From CAZPQV01 sp964588705 (GTDB taxonomy: Bacteria > Bacteroidota > Bacteroidia > Flavobacteriales > Weeksellaceae), in assembly GCA_964588705.1 (NCBI GenBank), contig CAZPQV010000050.1:1-16631 (forward strand): 16,631 nt of DNA. Reading direction: 5' to 3'. The position numbers and the translations under genes were made by a program. Positions within the stretch are counted from its first letter, which is position 1, and each line of letters starts with the position of its first letter. This document shows, in pieces, positions 1 to 6,986 of the stretch. The notes under the pieces are model-generated. The model was given only the letters and a program-made list of their open reading frames with translations. It was not told the DNA's origin and did no database searches.

Positions 1-174
1 GTAAACCTGCCATGTCGCAGTAGAATTCCAGGCCCCCGATTGCAATGACCGGTAATCACCAATTTGCGGTGCCGGAACAGATTGAGCTGCAATTAAAACT
101 CCAAAAAAAATTGCTAATGATAGAAAAAGTCGACGAAACAACTTTTCACTAGAAAAGAGTGATTTTTTTTCCAT
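1..174 (-). CDS. Secreted protein, 5' end only (possible T9SS-type surface protein)
   Basis: The first 58 codons read from an ATG at 172-174 toward the left edge, where the gene is cut off. The N-terminus has lysines, a hydrophobic core (LFLSLAIFFGVLIAA) and a likely cleavage site after AAQS, so the protein should be exported by Sec. The mature start contains GDYRSLQSGAWNSTATWQ. This resembles the opening of many large flavobacterial secreted proteins that end in a type IX secretion signal, but the C-terminus is outside the window, so that link is inference from family memory. The signal-peptide region contains two 8-base homopolymers (positions 103-110 and 163-170). The gene is divergent from the DUF4407 gene and has its own promoter at 242-274. 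No function can be assigned from this fragment. Confidence 0.75.
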   Translation of the reverse strand, partial: MEKKSLFSSEKLFRRLFLSLAIFFGVLIAAQSVPAPQIGDYRSLQSGAWNSTATWQVY

Positions 175-241
175 TTGTTTGTTGTGTTTTTAATTTTTTA
201 TCTCAGATTTAAAACCTGAAATTGATCATTATTAGTCTTTA

Positions 242-274
242 CAAAAGTAATAATAAATTTCTAAACACCAACAA
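242..274 (-). promoter_or_regulatory. Bacteroidota-type promoter for the left-edge secreted gene
   Basis: On the minus strand the -7 element is TACTTTTG (242-249), an exact TAnnTTTG. Two tandem TTG triplets lie upstream at 269-271 (19-bp spacer) and 272-274 (22-bp spacer), both within the usual range for the -33 element. This would leave a leader of roughly 60 nt before the ATG. Confidence 0.65.
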
Positions 275-378
275 TTTAAATCAAAAAAACAAAAAATAAC
301 TTTTTTTACCTTGCATTGCCAAATACTATTTGTAACAATGTTGCGTTTATAATGACTCATTTGTTATAATTTATTAAT

Positions 379-1449
379 ATGAAAAACATCGGCCAAAATA
401 TAAAACCAAAGAACCATCAGATGAACTGGCTTCAGAAATTTCTTCTGGTTTGCTCCGGAGGAAACCTCCACATCTTAAGAAAAACACCCAGCGAATGGAA
501 TAAATTTGCAGGGATTGGTGGTGTGATAATTTTTACAGCTGCCTTTGCGACACTTTCTGCAGGATATGCACTGTTTACAGTATTCGATAATTTATATACT
601 GCAATTGGTTTCGGAATATTGTGGGGACTCATGATATTTAATCTCGACCGTTATATTGTTTCTTCCATCAAAAAAACCGGCACGTTCTGGAACCAATTTT
701 TAATGGCGACACCGAGGTTGATTCTTGCCGCATTCCTTGGTGTAATTATTTCAAAACCATTAGAGCTGAAAGTTTTTGAAAAGGAAGTGAACAAGCAGCT
801 CAATACCATTATCCAAAGAAATAAAACACAGTTGCAGGCCGAAATGAATGGTAGAATTCTGCAACAAAGCGGTCCGTTTGAAACAGAGAAAAGGCAAATT
901 GCTTCTAAAATTACAGAATATCAGACCGCTTACGATTCGGCAGCCGTAGAATTGGAAAAGGAAATTCTGGGAACGAAGACGGGGCTTACCTCCGGAAAAG
1001 TGGGCTTTGGAACCAATGCCAAAAGAAAAGCTGAACTAAAGGAGCAGCGAAGAATGGATTTGGAAAACTATCAGAAACAAATTGCTCCACGCATCGAATA
1101 TCTTGATAAAGAAATTTCGAAAGTCTATACCAATATAGAAACCGAAAGAAATAAAACCGAAGCCTTCGAGGATAAGTTCAATGGATTTGCAGCAAGGCTG
1201 CAGGCACTGGACGAACTTGGCAAAAACTCCAATGTGATGGCAATAGCGTCTATGTTTATTATGGGATTGTTTATCGCTTTAGAAATTTCGCCGGTTTTGG
1301 TAAAGCTGATTTCTCCAACCGGTCCGTACGATTATATGCTGGATAAAACGGAGAACGATTTCAGACTTTACGCCAAAGAAAAAATGGAAAAAGGCAACCT
1401 TGCAACCGATTACCGAATTGATGAATTTAAAAAGGATTTAAATCAATAA
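379..1449 (+). CDS. DUF4407 family membrane protein with coiled-coil domain
   Basis: A 356-residue protein that matches the DUF4407 pattern known mainly from Bacteroidota and Actinobacteria; no biochemical role is established. Visible layout: a conserved N-terminal stretch (MNWLQKFLLVCSGGN, residues 15-29), predicted membrane segments near 44-66, 71-89 and 106-125, a long charged, probably coiled-coil region at about 131-270, and a fourth membrane segment near 285-306 (VMAIASMFIMGLFIALEISP). The loop between segments 2 and 3 contains FNLDRYIVSS, a typical family motif. I used the ATG at 379; a second in-frame ATG at 421 coincides with the start of conservation and is an alternative. No exact TAnnTTTG promoter was found upstream (nearest: TACTATTTG at 324-332). 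The gene ends 6 bp from the convergent PhzF gene. Confidence 0.85.
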   Translation: MKNIGQNIKPKNHQMNWLQKFLLVCSGGNLHILRKTPSEWNKFAGIGGVIIFTAAFATLSAGYALFTVFDNLYTAIGFGILWGLMIFNLDRYIVSSIKKTGTFWNQFLMATPRLILAAFLGVIISKPLELKVFEKEVNKQLNTIIQRNKTQLQAEMNGRILQQSGPFETEKRQIASKITEYQTAYDSAAVELEKEILGTKTGLTSGKVGFGTNAKRKAELKEQRRMDLENYQKQIAPRIEYLDKEISKVYTNIETERNKTEAFEDKFNGFAARLQALDELGKNSNVMAIASMFIMGLFIALEISPVLVKLISPTGPYDYMLDKTENDFRLYAKEKMEKGNLATDYRIDEFKKDLNQ

Positions 1450-1455
1450 TTCACG

Positions 1456-2244
1456 TTAACCAACAAAAATTTCCCCCTGCAAATACAACTTCGCAGTTCC
1501 GCAGATCTCTGTTCTTTCGCCTAAAAATTTACAGGTCAAAATACCGGTTCTTTTTGACAGTTGCTTTGCAGAAAGTTCTATTTTACCATATTTTGCAGAC
1601 CAGTACGGAACCAAAGTGGTATGCGCAGAACCTGTAACCGGATCTTCATTAACGCCAACCTGCGGCGCAAAAAATCGTGATACAAAATCGCATCCTGCCC
1701 CGGGAGCTGTGCAGATAACCCCTCTGTAATTAAGCTTAGACAACTCATTAAAATCCGGTGAAAGGGAAGCAATCTGATTTTCGTTTTCGTAAACCAGCAT
1801 CAAATCGGTTTTACCTTCAAAAGCAGCTAAGGGCTGTTCATTAAATGAATCGAGAATTTCAGAAGATATTGCAGCTTCCTGAATCGTGTCTGACGGAAAA
1901 TTCATTGAAAGCAGTTCTCCTTTTTTGGATACTTTCAGAGTTCCACTTCGCGGTGAATGAAAAATAATTATATCTGAGCCGTGGTTTTCATGGTTGAAAA
2001 GCACAAAAGCAGCGGCTAAGGTTGCATGTCCACAAAGATCAACCTCTACTTCAGGCGTAAACCAACGGAGTTCGTACAAATCAGCTTTCTTTACAAAAAA
2101 AGCAGTTTCAGCAAGGTTGTTTTCCATGGCAATGTTTTGCATTACATCATCCGGAAGCCAATCTTCGAGCGGACAAACCGCTGCAGGATTCCCTTTAAAA
2201 ACCTGATCTGTAAATGCATCAACCTGATATATCTTTTGCGCCAT
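1456..2244 (-). CDS. PhzF family isomerase/epimerase-like protein
   Basis: A 262-residue protein of the PhzF (phenazine biosynthesis-like) family, with the diaminopimelate epimerase fold. Family landmarks are present: the start IYQVDAFTDQVFKGNPAAVC (residues 5-24), NNLAETAFF with the probable catalytic glutamate E46, GHATLA at 72-77, and EDPVTGSAH at 200-208. The length is normal for the family and the protein appears cytoplasmic. No phenazine genes are nearby, so it is unlikely to make phenazines; most family members have unknown small-molecule isomerase substrates. The ATG start is clear. A TAAATTTG element on the minus strand at 2264-2271 fits the -7 consensus, but no TTG lies at the right spacing. 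It lies downstream of the nir cassette in the same direction, separated from it by the hairpin at 2277-2310. Confidence 0.93.
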   Translation of the reverse strand: MAQKIYQVDAFTDQVFKGNPAAVCPLEDWLPDDVMQNIAMENNLAETAFFVKKADLYELRWFTPEVEVDLCGHATLAAAFVLFNHENHGSDIIIFHSPRSGTLKVSKKGELLSMNFPSDTIQEAAISSEILDSFNEQPLAAFEGKTDLMLVYENENQIASLSPDFNELSKLNYRGVICTAPGAGCDFVSRFFAPQVGVNEDPVTGSAHTTLVPYWSAKYGKIELSAKQLSKRTGILTCKFLGERTEICGTAKLYLQGEIFVG

Positions 2245-2276
2245 AGCTTTTGTTTTACAATAACAAATTTAAAATA

Positions 2277-2310
2277 AAAACCTCACAATTACAGAGAACT
2301 GCGAGGTTTT
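2277..2310 (-). terminator. Hairpin terminator after the nir cassette
   Basis: The inverted repeat AAAACCTC (2277-2284) / GAGGTTTT (2303-2310) gives an 8-bp stem with an 18-nt loop. It starts 22 bp after the SCO gene stop on the minus strand. The arms carry the A/T runs, so it could work in either direction. The long loop lowers confidence. Confidence 0.6.
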
Positions 2311-2331
2311 AGAATTATTAAACAATTGAAC

Positions 2332-2901
2332 TTATTTCAGATGATTTACAGTTTCGGCAACGGCATCCGAATTAATTCCGGCACCTTCTTCCTGACTGAC
2401 CAATTCTCCGTTCTTATCAAAAACACTGATGATATTGGAATGAGAAAACTCTATTGGAGAAATCTGTTTGTATTTCATGGCGAGAACATTTGCAAACTCA
2501 CGGGTTGAACCTTCGTCGCTTCTCAGGAAAATCCATGGTTCGCCATACATATCACGTTCTTTTGCAAATTGAGTGAGCTTCTCCGGCGTATCGTTTTTCG
2601 GATCAATCGAAACTAAAACCAATGAGGTATCTTTCAGTTTGTTTTTACTGATTTTTGAATGAACCTTCTTCATATCTGCCACTAAAATCGGGCATGAAGT
2701 GGTGCAATTCGTAAAAATCATTACCACAACGAGATTTTTTCCCTTCAGGTTGGCAAGTTTCATTTTGGCACCATCCTGATTTTCCCATTCCGATTCGAGA
2801 AAGAAAATGGAGTCGGTCGATTTCTCTTTTACAATCTCCTCCTGCTTCTCACAGGAAATGAAAAGGAAAAACGATATGAGTATTAATAAAAATTTATTCA
2901 T
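2332..2901 (-). CDS. SCO1/SenC family copper chaperone lipoprotein
   Basis: A 189-residue protein with the thioredoxin-like SCO fold. The signal peptide ends in a lipobox, FLFISC, with lipid-attached C17, so the protein is probably membrane-anchored in the periplasm. The copper/redox motif is complete: NCTTSCPIL gives C66 and C70, and the distal ligand is H154 in SHSNIISVFD. SCO proteins deliver copper to cytochrome oxidase CuA and, in several bacteria, to other copper enzymes. Its place two genes after nirK suggests a role in loading copper into NirK, which is inference. I chose the ATG at 2899-2901 because the signal peptide begins there and because the only longer option is a GTG at 2922 inside the upstream gene. 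The gap to the upstream stop is 1 bp, so translational coupling is likely. Confidence 0.92.
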   Translation of the reverse strand: MNKFLLILISFFLFISCEKQEEIVKEKSTDSIFFLESEWENQDGAKMKLANLKGKNLVVVMIFTNCTTSCPILVADMKKVHSKISKNKLKDTSLVLVSIDPKNDTPEKLTQFAKERDMYGEPWIFLRSDEGSTREFANVLAMKYKQISPIEFSHSNIISVFDKNGELVSQEEGAGINSDAVAETVNHLK

Positions 2902-2902
2902 T

Positions 2903-3736
2903 TTACTGTAAATCTTTTGCACATCGGAAACCTAAATTTCCAACGGTATAATTGGCTTTTAAACTCGATCTGAAAGCGAATCTCATAAAGTTTGCATAAT
3001 TGAGAACATCGGTTGCAGATGTGGCAGCTGTTGCACAAAACTGATTCTTGTCGCCATATTCGCCACCTCGCGACTCTCCTGTGCTCATGATCGAATTGAA
3101 ATCATCGGTCCATTCCCAAATTAAATCGAACATATTGTAAACACCCCAATAATTCGGCTGAGACTGCATTACAGAATTCTTCTCACGGAATTTCTGCTGA
3201 TACAGATTCATAAGATTTCCGGAATATTCCGGTTTATTTCTGGCATTGGCAATCGTTTCGTCTGCCATCGCCACAAACTCCCATTCGTCCATTGTTGGCA
3301 ATCGCTTTCCTGCACTTTCAGCATAAGCTTTTGCAGCAAACCAGGAAACATAAGTTACGGCAGCATCAGGTTTTGCACCGTCTGGCAAAGTTTCGTCGTC
3401 TTTCCAGTCTTTAAGGTAAGTGGAATCTGCGAAAATACGCTTCACATTACTTTTTCTCCATTTTGGATTTTTCTTTACGAAATCAAGAAACTCAGCGTTG
3501 GTCACAGGTCTTTCATCCATAAGAAAGGGATTTACCTTTACTCTCGTAGAATCTTCACCATAGAAGGGCTGATATTCTCCACCGTCAATCAGAACCATTT
3601 TCACATCCGGATTAATGCGTTCTGATTTTACTTCATTTTGTGTTAGACCGCCTTTCTCAGTCGCTTCAGGGTTTCCGCAGGAAAAAAGCAAAAAGAAGCC
3701 ACAAGAGAAGTATAAAAGTTTAATAAAATTCTTCAT
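2903..3736 (-). CDS. nirV: NirV-like SUMF1/FGE-fold lipoprotein, nitrite reductase accessory
   Basis: A 277-residue protein with the formylglycine-generating enzyme (SUMF1) fold. It has a lipoprotein signal (LLFSC, C20), then MDERPVTNAEFLDFV, GKRLPTMDEWEFVA, NMFDLIWEWTDD and the closing GNLGFRCA, which are the standard landmarks in order. By my alignment to the CNRYRCAARS segment of human FGE, both catalytic cysteines are missing: the local sequence is ANFMRFAFRS, with alanine (A248) and phenylalanine (F253) at those positions. It is therefore unlikely to oxidise sulfatase cysteines. SUMF1-domain proteins named NirV are encoded beside nirK in several denitrifiers and have no settled biochemical role. 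The gene follows nirK by 44 bp and is nearly contiguous with sco. The start is the ATG at 3734-3736, which gives a clean signal peptide; the longer option starts with TTG at 3769. The symbol rests on context and is tentative. Confidence 0.85.
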   Translation of the reverse strand: MKNFIKLLYFSCGFFLLFSCGNPEATEKGGLTQNEVKSERINPDVKMVLIDGGEYQPFYGEDSTRVKVNPFLMDERPVTNAEFLDFVKKNPKWRKSNVKRIFADSTYLKDWKDDETLPDGAKPDAAVTYVSWFAAKAYAESAGKRLPTMDEWEFVAMADETIANARNKPEYSGNLMNLYQQKFREKNSVMQSQPNYWGVYNMFDLIWEWTDDFNSIMSTGESRGGEYGDKNQFCATAATSATDVLNYANFMRFAFRSSLKANYTVGNLGFRCAKDLQ

Positions 3737-3780
3737 TATGGCTTCTTTTGAATAAACATTTAAAATCAAATGATATGTGA

Positions 3781-4809
3781 CTATTTTACTTTATTGAAAA
3801 CTTTAGGATTCTTTTCTCCCGTAACTTTTAGTTTTCCAATCGCTCCTTTGTTGAAGGCTCTGAAAATAGAGTGATCCACCAAAATGTATTCTCCAGGCTC
3901 ATCAAGTTTAAACTCTACCATTGCGGCCCCTCCTGCAGGAATCAGTGTTGTCTGAACGTTTTCATTAATTTTTGTTCCTCCTTCCATATAAACTTTGTCG
4001 AAGATTTCACCAATGACGTGGAAAGAAGACACTAAGTTCGGACCACCGTTTCCTACGAAAAGACGAACGGTTTCTCCTACTTTTGCTTCCAGTTCACCTT
4101 TGCCCATCAATGCGTTTTTCTTACCGTTGAAAACTACGTAAGTAGGATTTTCGTCAACACCTTTGTCCTGATCAAATTCCTGAAGTCCTTTTTCGTCAGT
4201 CGCTCCTTTAGTATAGAACTCTCCCTGCATGATATAATATTCTCTGTCAACCGGTGGAAGTCCTCCTTCCGGTTCAACCAAAATAAGTCCGTACATCCCG
4301 TTTGCAATATGCATTGGCACCGGCGGCGCAGCACAGTGATAAACATAAAGACCGGCGTGCAGTGCCTTAAATGTAAAAATCGCCTCTTTACCAGGTGCTA
4401 CATAAGTTGCCTCAGCTCCACCTCCGGGACCGTTAACCGCGTGAAGGTCGATATTGTGCGGCAAAACACTGTTGGTAGCGTTTTTAAGTCTAAGTTCCAC
4501 TTCATCTCCAACACGGATTCTGATGAAAGTTCCGGGAACTGTATTGTTGAAAGTCCAGAATTTGTAAGTTACTCCGTCTGCAAGTTCTCCCTCGATCTCT
4601 GTAGTTTCGAGATTGATGATCACTTTTTTTGCGGCTCTGTCGCCCACCGGTTTCGGTACGAAAGGTGGATTTACAATTTCCTGAGTTTCGGTTTCGCCGC
4701 TTAACGGAATGTCGATAGTTGATTTACTGACCGTACTTTCAGAAGGGTTTTGTTTGCAAGCAGTGACTGTGAATAATACAACTGCTAAAAGCATTAAAAA
4801 TCTGTTCAT
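3781..4809 (-). CDS. nirK: Copper-containing nitrite reductase (NO-forming), class II AniA-like
   Basis: A 342-residue two-cupredoxin-domain enzyme reducing nitrite to nitric oxide in the periplasm or at a membrane surface. The signal peptide ends in FTVTAC, so it is probably a lipoprotein anchored at C18. All metal and catalytic residues are visible: type 1 copper H118, C159, H167 and M172; type 2 copper H123, H158 and H313; catalytic D121 and H264. The segment YHCAAPPVPMHIANGMYG has eight residues from Cys to His, the shortened loop of class II enzymes such as Neisseria AniA, rather than nine as in Alcaligenes enzymes. A laccase or other multicopper oxidase is excluded by size and ligand set. 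It is the first gene of a nirK-nirV-sco cassette with a strong promoter at 4832-4861. No nitric oxide reductase gene lies within the window. Confidence 0.97.
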   Translation of the reverse strand: MNRFLMLLAVVLFTVTACKQNPSESTVSKSTIDIPLSGETETQEIVNPPFVPKPVGDRAAKKVIINLETTEIEGELADGVTYKFWTFNNTVPGTFIRIRVGDEVELRLKNATNSVLPHNIDLHAVNGPGGGAEATYVAPGKEAIFTFKALHAGLYVYHCAAPPVPMHIANGMYGLILVEPEGGLPPVDREYYIMQGEFYTKGATDEKGLQEFDQDKGVDENPTYVVFNGKKNALMGKGELEAKVGETVRLFVGNGGPNLVSSFHVIGEIFDKVYMEGGTKINENVQTTLIPAGGAAMVEFKLDEPGEYILVDHSIFRAFNKGAIGKLKVTGEKNPKVFNKVK

Positions 4810-4828
4810 TGATATTCTATTTTAATAA

Positions 4829-4842
4829 GGACAAATTTATCC
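4829..4842. promoter_or_regulatory. Near-palindrome over the nirK -7 element, possible operator
   Basis: GGACAAATTTATCC is a 14-bp palindrome except for one mismatched pair (GGA-y-AAATTT-r-TCC). It covers the whole -7 element of the nirK promoter. A regulator bound there would block transcription. Part of the symmetry follows from the AAATTT core of the promoter element, so this is only a candidate. Confidence 0.35.
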
Positions 4843-4861
4843 TATTTAAATGAAGTATCAA
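4832..4861 (-). promoter_or_regulatory. nirK promoter (TTG-N19-TAAATTTG)
   Basis: On the minus strand the -7 element TAAATTTG (4832-4839) is exact, and TTG at 4859-4861 lies 19 bp upstream as the -33 element. The expected leader is about 15-20 nt. The -7 element sits within a near-palindrome (4829-4842). Confidence 0.75.
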
Positions 4862-4888
4862 AGTTTTTTATATGAGTTTTATCATAAA

Positions 4889-5329
4889 TTACTTCGCCGA
4901 TGCCTCAGACAGCGTAAAAGTGGTGCTTTGTGTAAGCGGAATGTAAGATGAATACCTGGATTTGCAAAGATTGGCTCCCAAAGAGTAGGTTCCTTTTTCT
5001 ATAACAATGAAGTTTTTTCTGTTTTTATAGATCGGAAGATTGTAATATTTATCTCCTGCAAAACGAAGGATGATATTGCAGTTGGTATTATTATTTACAA
5101 TTAACGAAATTTTATTTCCGTCATCTGTGTCGCTGAGTAAAATATCAAGAGATTCTGCCGCAGTCTGGTTTTTATTAATGGAATCTAAAACCATCAGTTC
5201 TTCGAACTCTTCTTTTTCCATTTCTTCCGCAGTTTTCTTTACAGCAGTTGAGCTGCCGGTTGTTGGCTGATAATAGCCTCCGCAGGAAACTAAAAAGATA
5301 ATCGGTAATAGAAATAAAAACTTTTTCAT
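4889..5329 (-). CDS. Small lipoprotein, DUF6759-like
   Basis: A 146-residue protein with a lipoprotein signal ending LVSC (C16), followed by a Gly/Ser/Thr-rich linker, an acidic helix-prone segment (about 30-65) and a C-terminal domain rich in beta-type sequence (NNTNCNIILRFAGDKYYNLP, then FIVIEKGTYSLGANLCKS). The C-terminal part resembles a domain I recall from Chryseobacterium proteins as DUF6759; I cannot confirm the number and the function is unknown. Two further cysteines in that domain could form a disulfide. I chose the ATG at 5327-5329; the codon before it is TTG. A TATCTTTG element at 5346-5353 fits the -7 consensus but lacks a spaced TTG and lies inside the guaB terminator hairpin. 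The stop lies 28 bp before the nirK -33 element, so some read-through into nirK is possible. Confidence 0.8.
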   Translation of the reverse strand: MKKFLFLLPIIFLVSCGGYYQPTTGSSTAVKKTAEEMEKEEFEELMVLDSINKNQTAAESLDILLSDTDDGNKISLIVNNNTNCNIILRFAGDKYYNLPIYKNRKNFIVIEKGTYSLGANLCKSRYSSYIPLTQSTTFTLSEASAK

Positions 5330-5333
5330 CAAT

Positions 5334-5368
5334 AAAAAACTTTGTCAAAGATATGAACTTTGACAAAG
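5334..5368 (-). terminator. Rho-independent terminator of guaB
   Basis: An 11-bp perfect stem, CTTTGTCAAAG (5340-5350) / CTTTGACAAAG (5358-5368), with a 7-nt loop. On the minus strand it is followed by six T residues (5334-5339). It begins about 20 bp after the guaB stop. Confidence 0.88.
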
Positions 5369-5388
5369 CTGTATGTATTTAAATTAAT

Positions 5389-6849
5389 TTACAGTGAATA
5401 ATTCGGGGCTTCCTGAGTAATAATCACATGGTGCGGATGAGATTCCTTAAGTCCGGAACCGGTAATCATCACCATTTTAGTATCATTTTGAAGAGCTTCG
5501 ATATCTTTTGCGCCACAATAACCCATTCCCGCGCGAATTCCTCCTGTTAACTGGAAAACAACATCTTCGAGCCTTCCTTTATGCGGAACGCGTCCTTCAA
5601 TACCTTCCGGAACGAATTTCTTGGCTTCACTTTGGAAATACCTTTCCTTACCGCCTCTCTTCATCGCAGCCAAACTGCCCATTCCCTGATAAGATTTGAA
5701 TTTTCTTCCCTGGAAACTAATTTCCTCTCCCGGTGCTTCATCAGTTCCGGCAAGAAGTGAACCAAGCATTACTGCTCCTGCTCCACTGGCAATGGCTTTC
5801 ACGATATCTCCTGAAAGTTTGATTCCACCATCAGCAATAACGGCAACATTTTTAGATTTGGCATATTCGAAAACGTTGTAAATCGCAGAAAGTTGAGGAA
5901 CACCAACTCCCGCAACCACTCTCGTTGTGCAGATTGATCCGGGACCAACACCAACTTTCAGTACGTTTGCACCTGCTTCAATAAGGTCTTTTGCTGCTTC
6001 GGCAGTTACGATATTTCCTCCAACGATATCCAAATCCGGGAATGCATTTCGGATTTCTCTTACTTTATCTAAAACACCTTTCGAATGTCCGTGGGCAGAA
6101 TCTACTGCAATAATATCTACTCCGGCCTGAACCAAAGCAGCCACACGCTCCATTGTATCTTCGCCAACACCAACGCCGGCACCAACCATCAGTCTGCCGG
6201 AAGCATCTTTATTGGCCTGCGGATATTCGAGTTGATTATCAATATCTTTAATGGTGATTAAACCAACCAACCTGAATTCGTTGTCCACAATTGGAAGTTT
6301 TTCGACACGGCTCTGAAGAAGAATTTTCTTTGCGTCTTCCAAAGTAGTGTCTTTATCTGAGGTGACAAGGTTTTCTTTGGTCATCAGTTCTTCTACTTTT
6401 ACGCTGTCGTCTTCCTGATATTTTACATCACGGTTGGTGATAATTCCGATAAGTTTATTTTCGAAATCAACAACAGGAAGTCCTGAAATTTTGAATCTTG
6501 CCATCAGTTCCTTTGCTTCTCCTAAGGTGTGATCTTTGGAAAGCGTTACAGGATCGGCAATCATTCCGTTTTCTGAACGTTTTACACGGTTTACCTGTGC
6601 TGCCTGTTCCGTAATCGGCATGTTTTTATGGATAAAACCAAGTCCGCCAACACGTGCCAAAGCGATTGCCATTTCTGCTTCTGTAACAGTATCCATAGCA
6701 GCAGAAACAATTGGAGTATTGAGCGTAATTTTATCGGAAAGTCTTGATTTTAACGATACCTGATTCGGTAAAACTTCTGAATAAGAAGGGATGAGAAGAA
6801 CGTCATCGAAAGTGATGGCTGTCTCAACGATTTTGTTATGTATAGACAT
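5389..6849 (-). CDS. guaB: Inosine-5'-monophosphate dehydrogenase
   Basis: A 486-residue, full-length IMPDH, which oxidises IMP to XMP with NAD+ in the cytoplasm, the committed step toward GMP. Landmarks: the N-terminal TFDDVLLIPSYSEVLP (13-28), a tandem CBS regulatory pair at about 95-205, the cofactor segment DSAHGHSKGV (250-259), the active-site loop GPGSICTTR with catalytic C307, and the mobile flap with GKERYFQSEAKKFVPEGIEG. The ATG start gives the standard N-terminus. A TAATTTTG -7 element (6864-6871) lies just upstream, but the -33 position has only TTC and the leader would be very short. The gene is a single transcription unit with its own terminator. Confidence 0.98.
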   Translation of the reverse strand: MSIHNKIVETAITFDDVLLIPSYSEVLPNQVSLKSRLSDKITLNTPIVSAAMDTVTEAEMAIALARVGGLGFIHKNMPITEQAAQVNRVKRSENGMIADPVTLSKDHTLGEAKELMARFKISGLPVVDFENKLIGIITNRDVKYQEDDSVKVEELMTKENLVTSDKDTTLEDAKKILLQSRVEKLPIVDNEFRLVGLITIKDIDNQLEYPQANKDASGRLMVGAGVGVGEDTMERVAALVQAGVDIIAVDSAHGHSKGVLDKVREIRNAFPDLDIVGGNIVTAEAAKDLIEAGANVLKVGVGPGSICTTRVVAGVGVPQLSAIYNVFEYAKSKNVAVIADGGIKLSGDIVKAIASGAGAVMLGSLLAGTDEAPGEEISFQGRKFKSYQGMGSLAAMKRGGKERYFQSEAKKFVPEGIEGRVPHKGRLEDVVFQLTGGIRAGMGYCGAKDIEALQNDTKMVMITGSGLKESHPHHVIITQEAPNYSL

Positions 6850-6863
6850 CTTTACTTTCTGCG

Positions 6864-6871
6864 CAAAATTA
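6864..6871 (-). promoter_or_regulatory. Possible guaB -7 element
   Basis: TAATTTTG on the minus strand is an exact TAnnTTTG match, 15 bp before the guaB ATG. The expected -33 position carries TTC, not TTG, and the implied leader is under 10 nt. It is the only consensus match I found in this gap. Confidence 0.4.
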
Positions 6872-6937
6872 ATGTATTTTTATTAAAAATGAAAATTTCT
6901 GTTTTAGGTTAACAAAAATTTAATCCTGATTATTCTT

Positions 6938-6967
6938 AAAAAAACAAAAACCACTCAATATGAGTGG
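6938..6967 (-). terminator. Terminator of the sigma factor/DUF4252 operon
   Basis: A perfect 6-bp stem, CCACTC (6951-6956) / GAGTGG (6962-6967), with a 5-nt loop. On the minus strand it is followed by TTTTTGTTTTTTT (6938-6950). It lies 19 bp after the stop of the last DUF4252 gene. Confidence 0.85.
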
Positions 6968-6986
6968 CCGATTATAAACTGAAAAA

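Noticed and set aside
324..332. Promoter for the DUF4407 gene (TACTATTTG)
   Set aside because: It has one base too many to fit TAnnTTTG, and no better match was found; too weak to list.
1456..2244. Phenazine biosynthesis gene
   Set aside because: PhzF homologues are widespread, and no other phz genes occur in the window.
2903..3736. Annotation as an active formylglycine-generating enzyme (sulfatase activator)
   Set aside because: Both catalytic cysteine positions appear to be non-cysteine, the protein is an exported lipoprotein, and no sulfatase gene is near.
3781..4809. Annotation as a laccase or general multicopper oxidase
   Set aside because: The ligand set, two-domain size and catalytic Asp/His pair match copper nitrite reductase of the AniA class.
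4809..4861. FNR/NnrR-type site from TTGAT (4809-4813) and ATCAA (4857-4861)
   Set aside because: The half-sites are more than 40 bp apart, not the 4-bp spacing such dimers need.
5175..5366. Minus-strand 63-codon frame overlapping the small lipoprotein gene and the guaB terminator
   Set aside because: It has no recognisable features and overlaps a better gene with a clear lipoprotein signal.
6536..6763. Plus-strand open frame inside guaB and similar frames in nirK and PhzF
   Set aside because: They lie opposite or across well-supported genes, show no domain or signal features, and reflect the codon pattern of the real gene.
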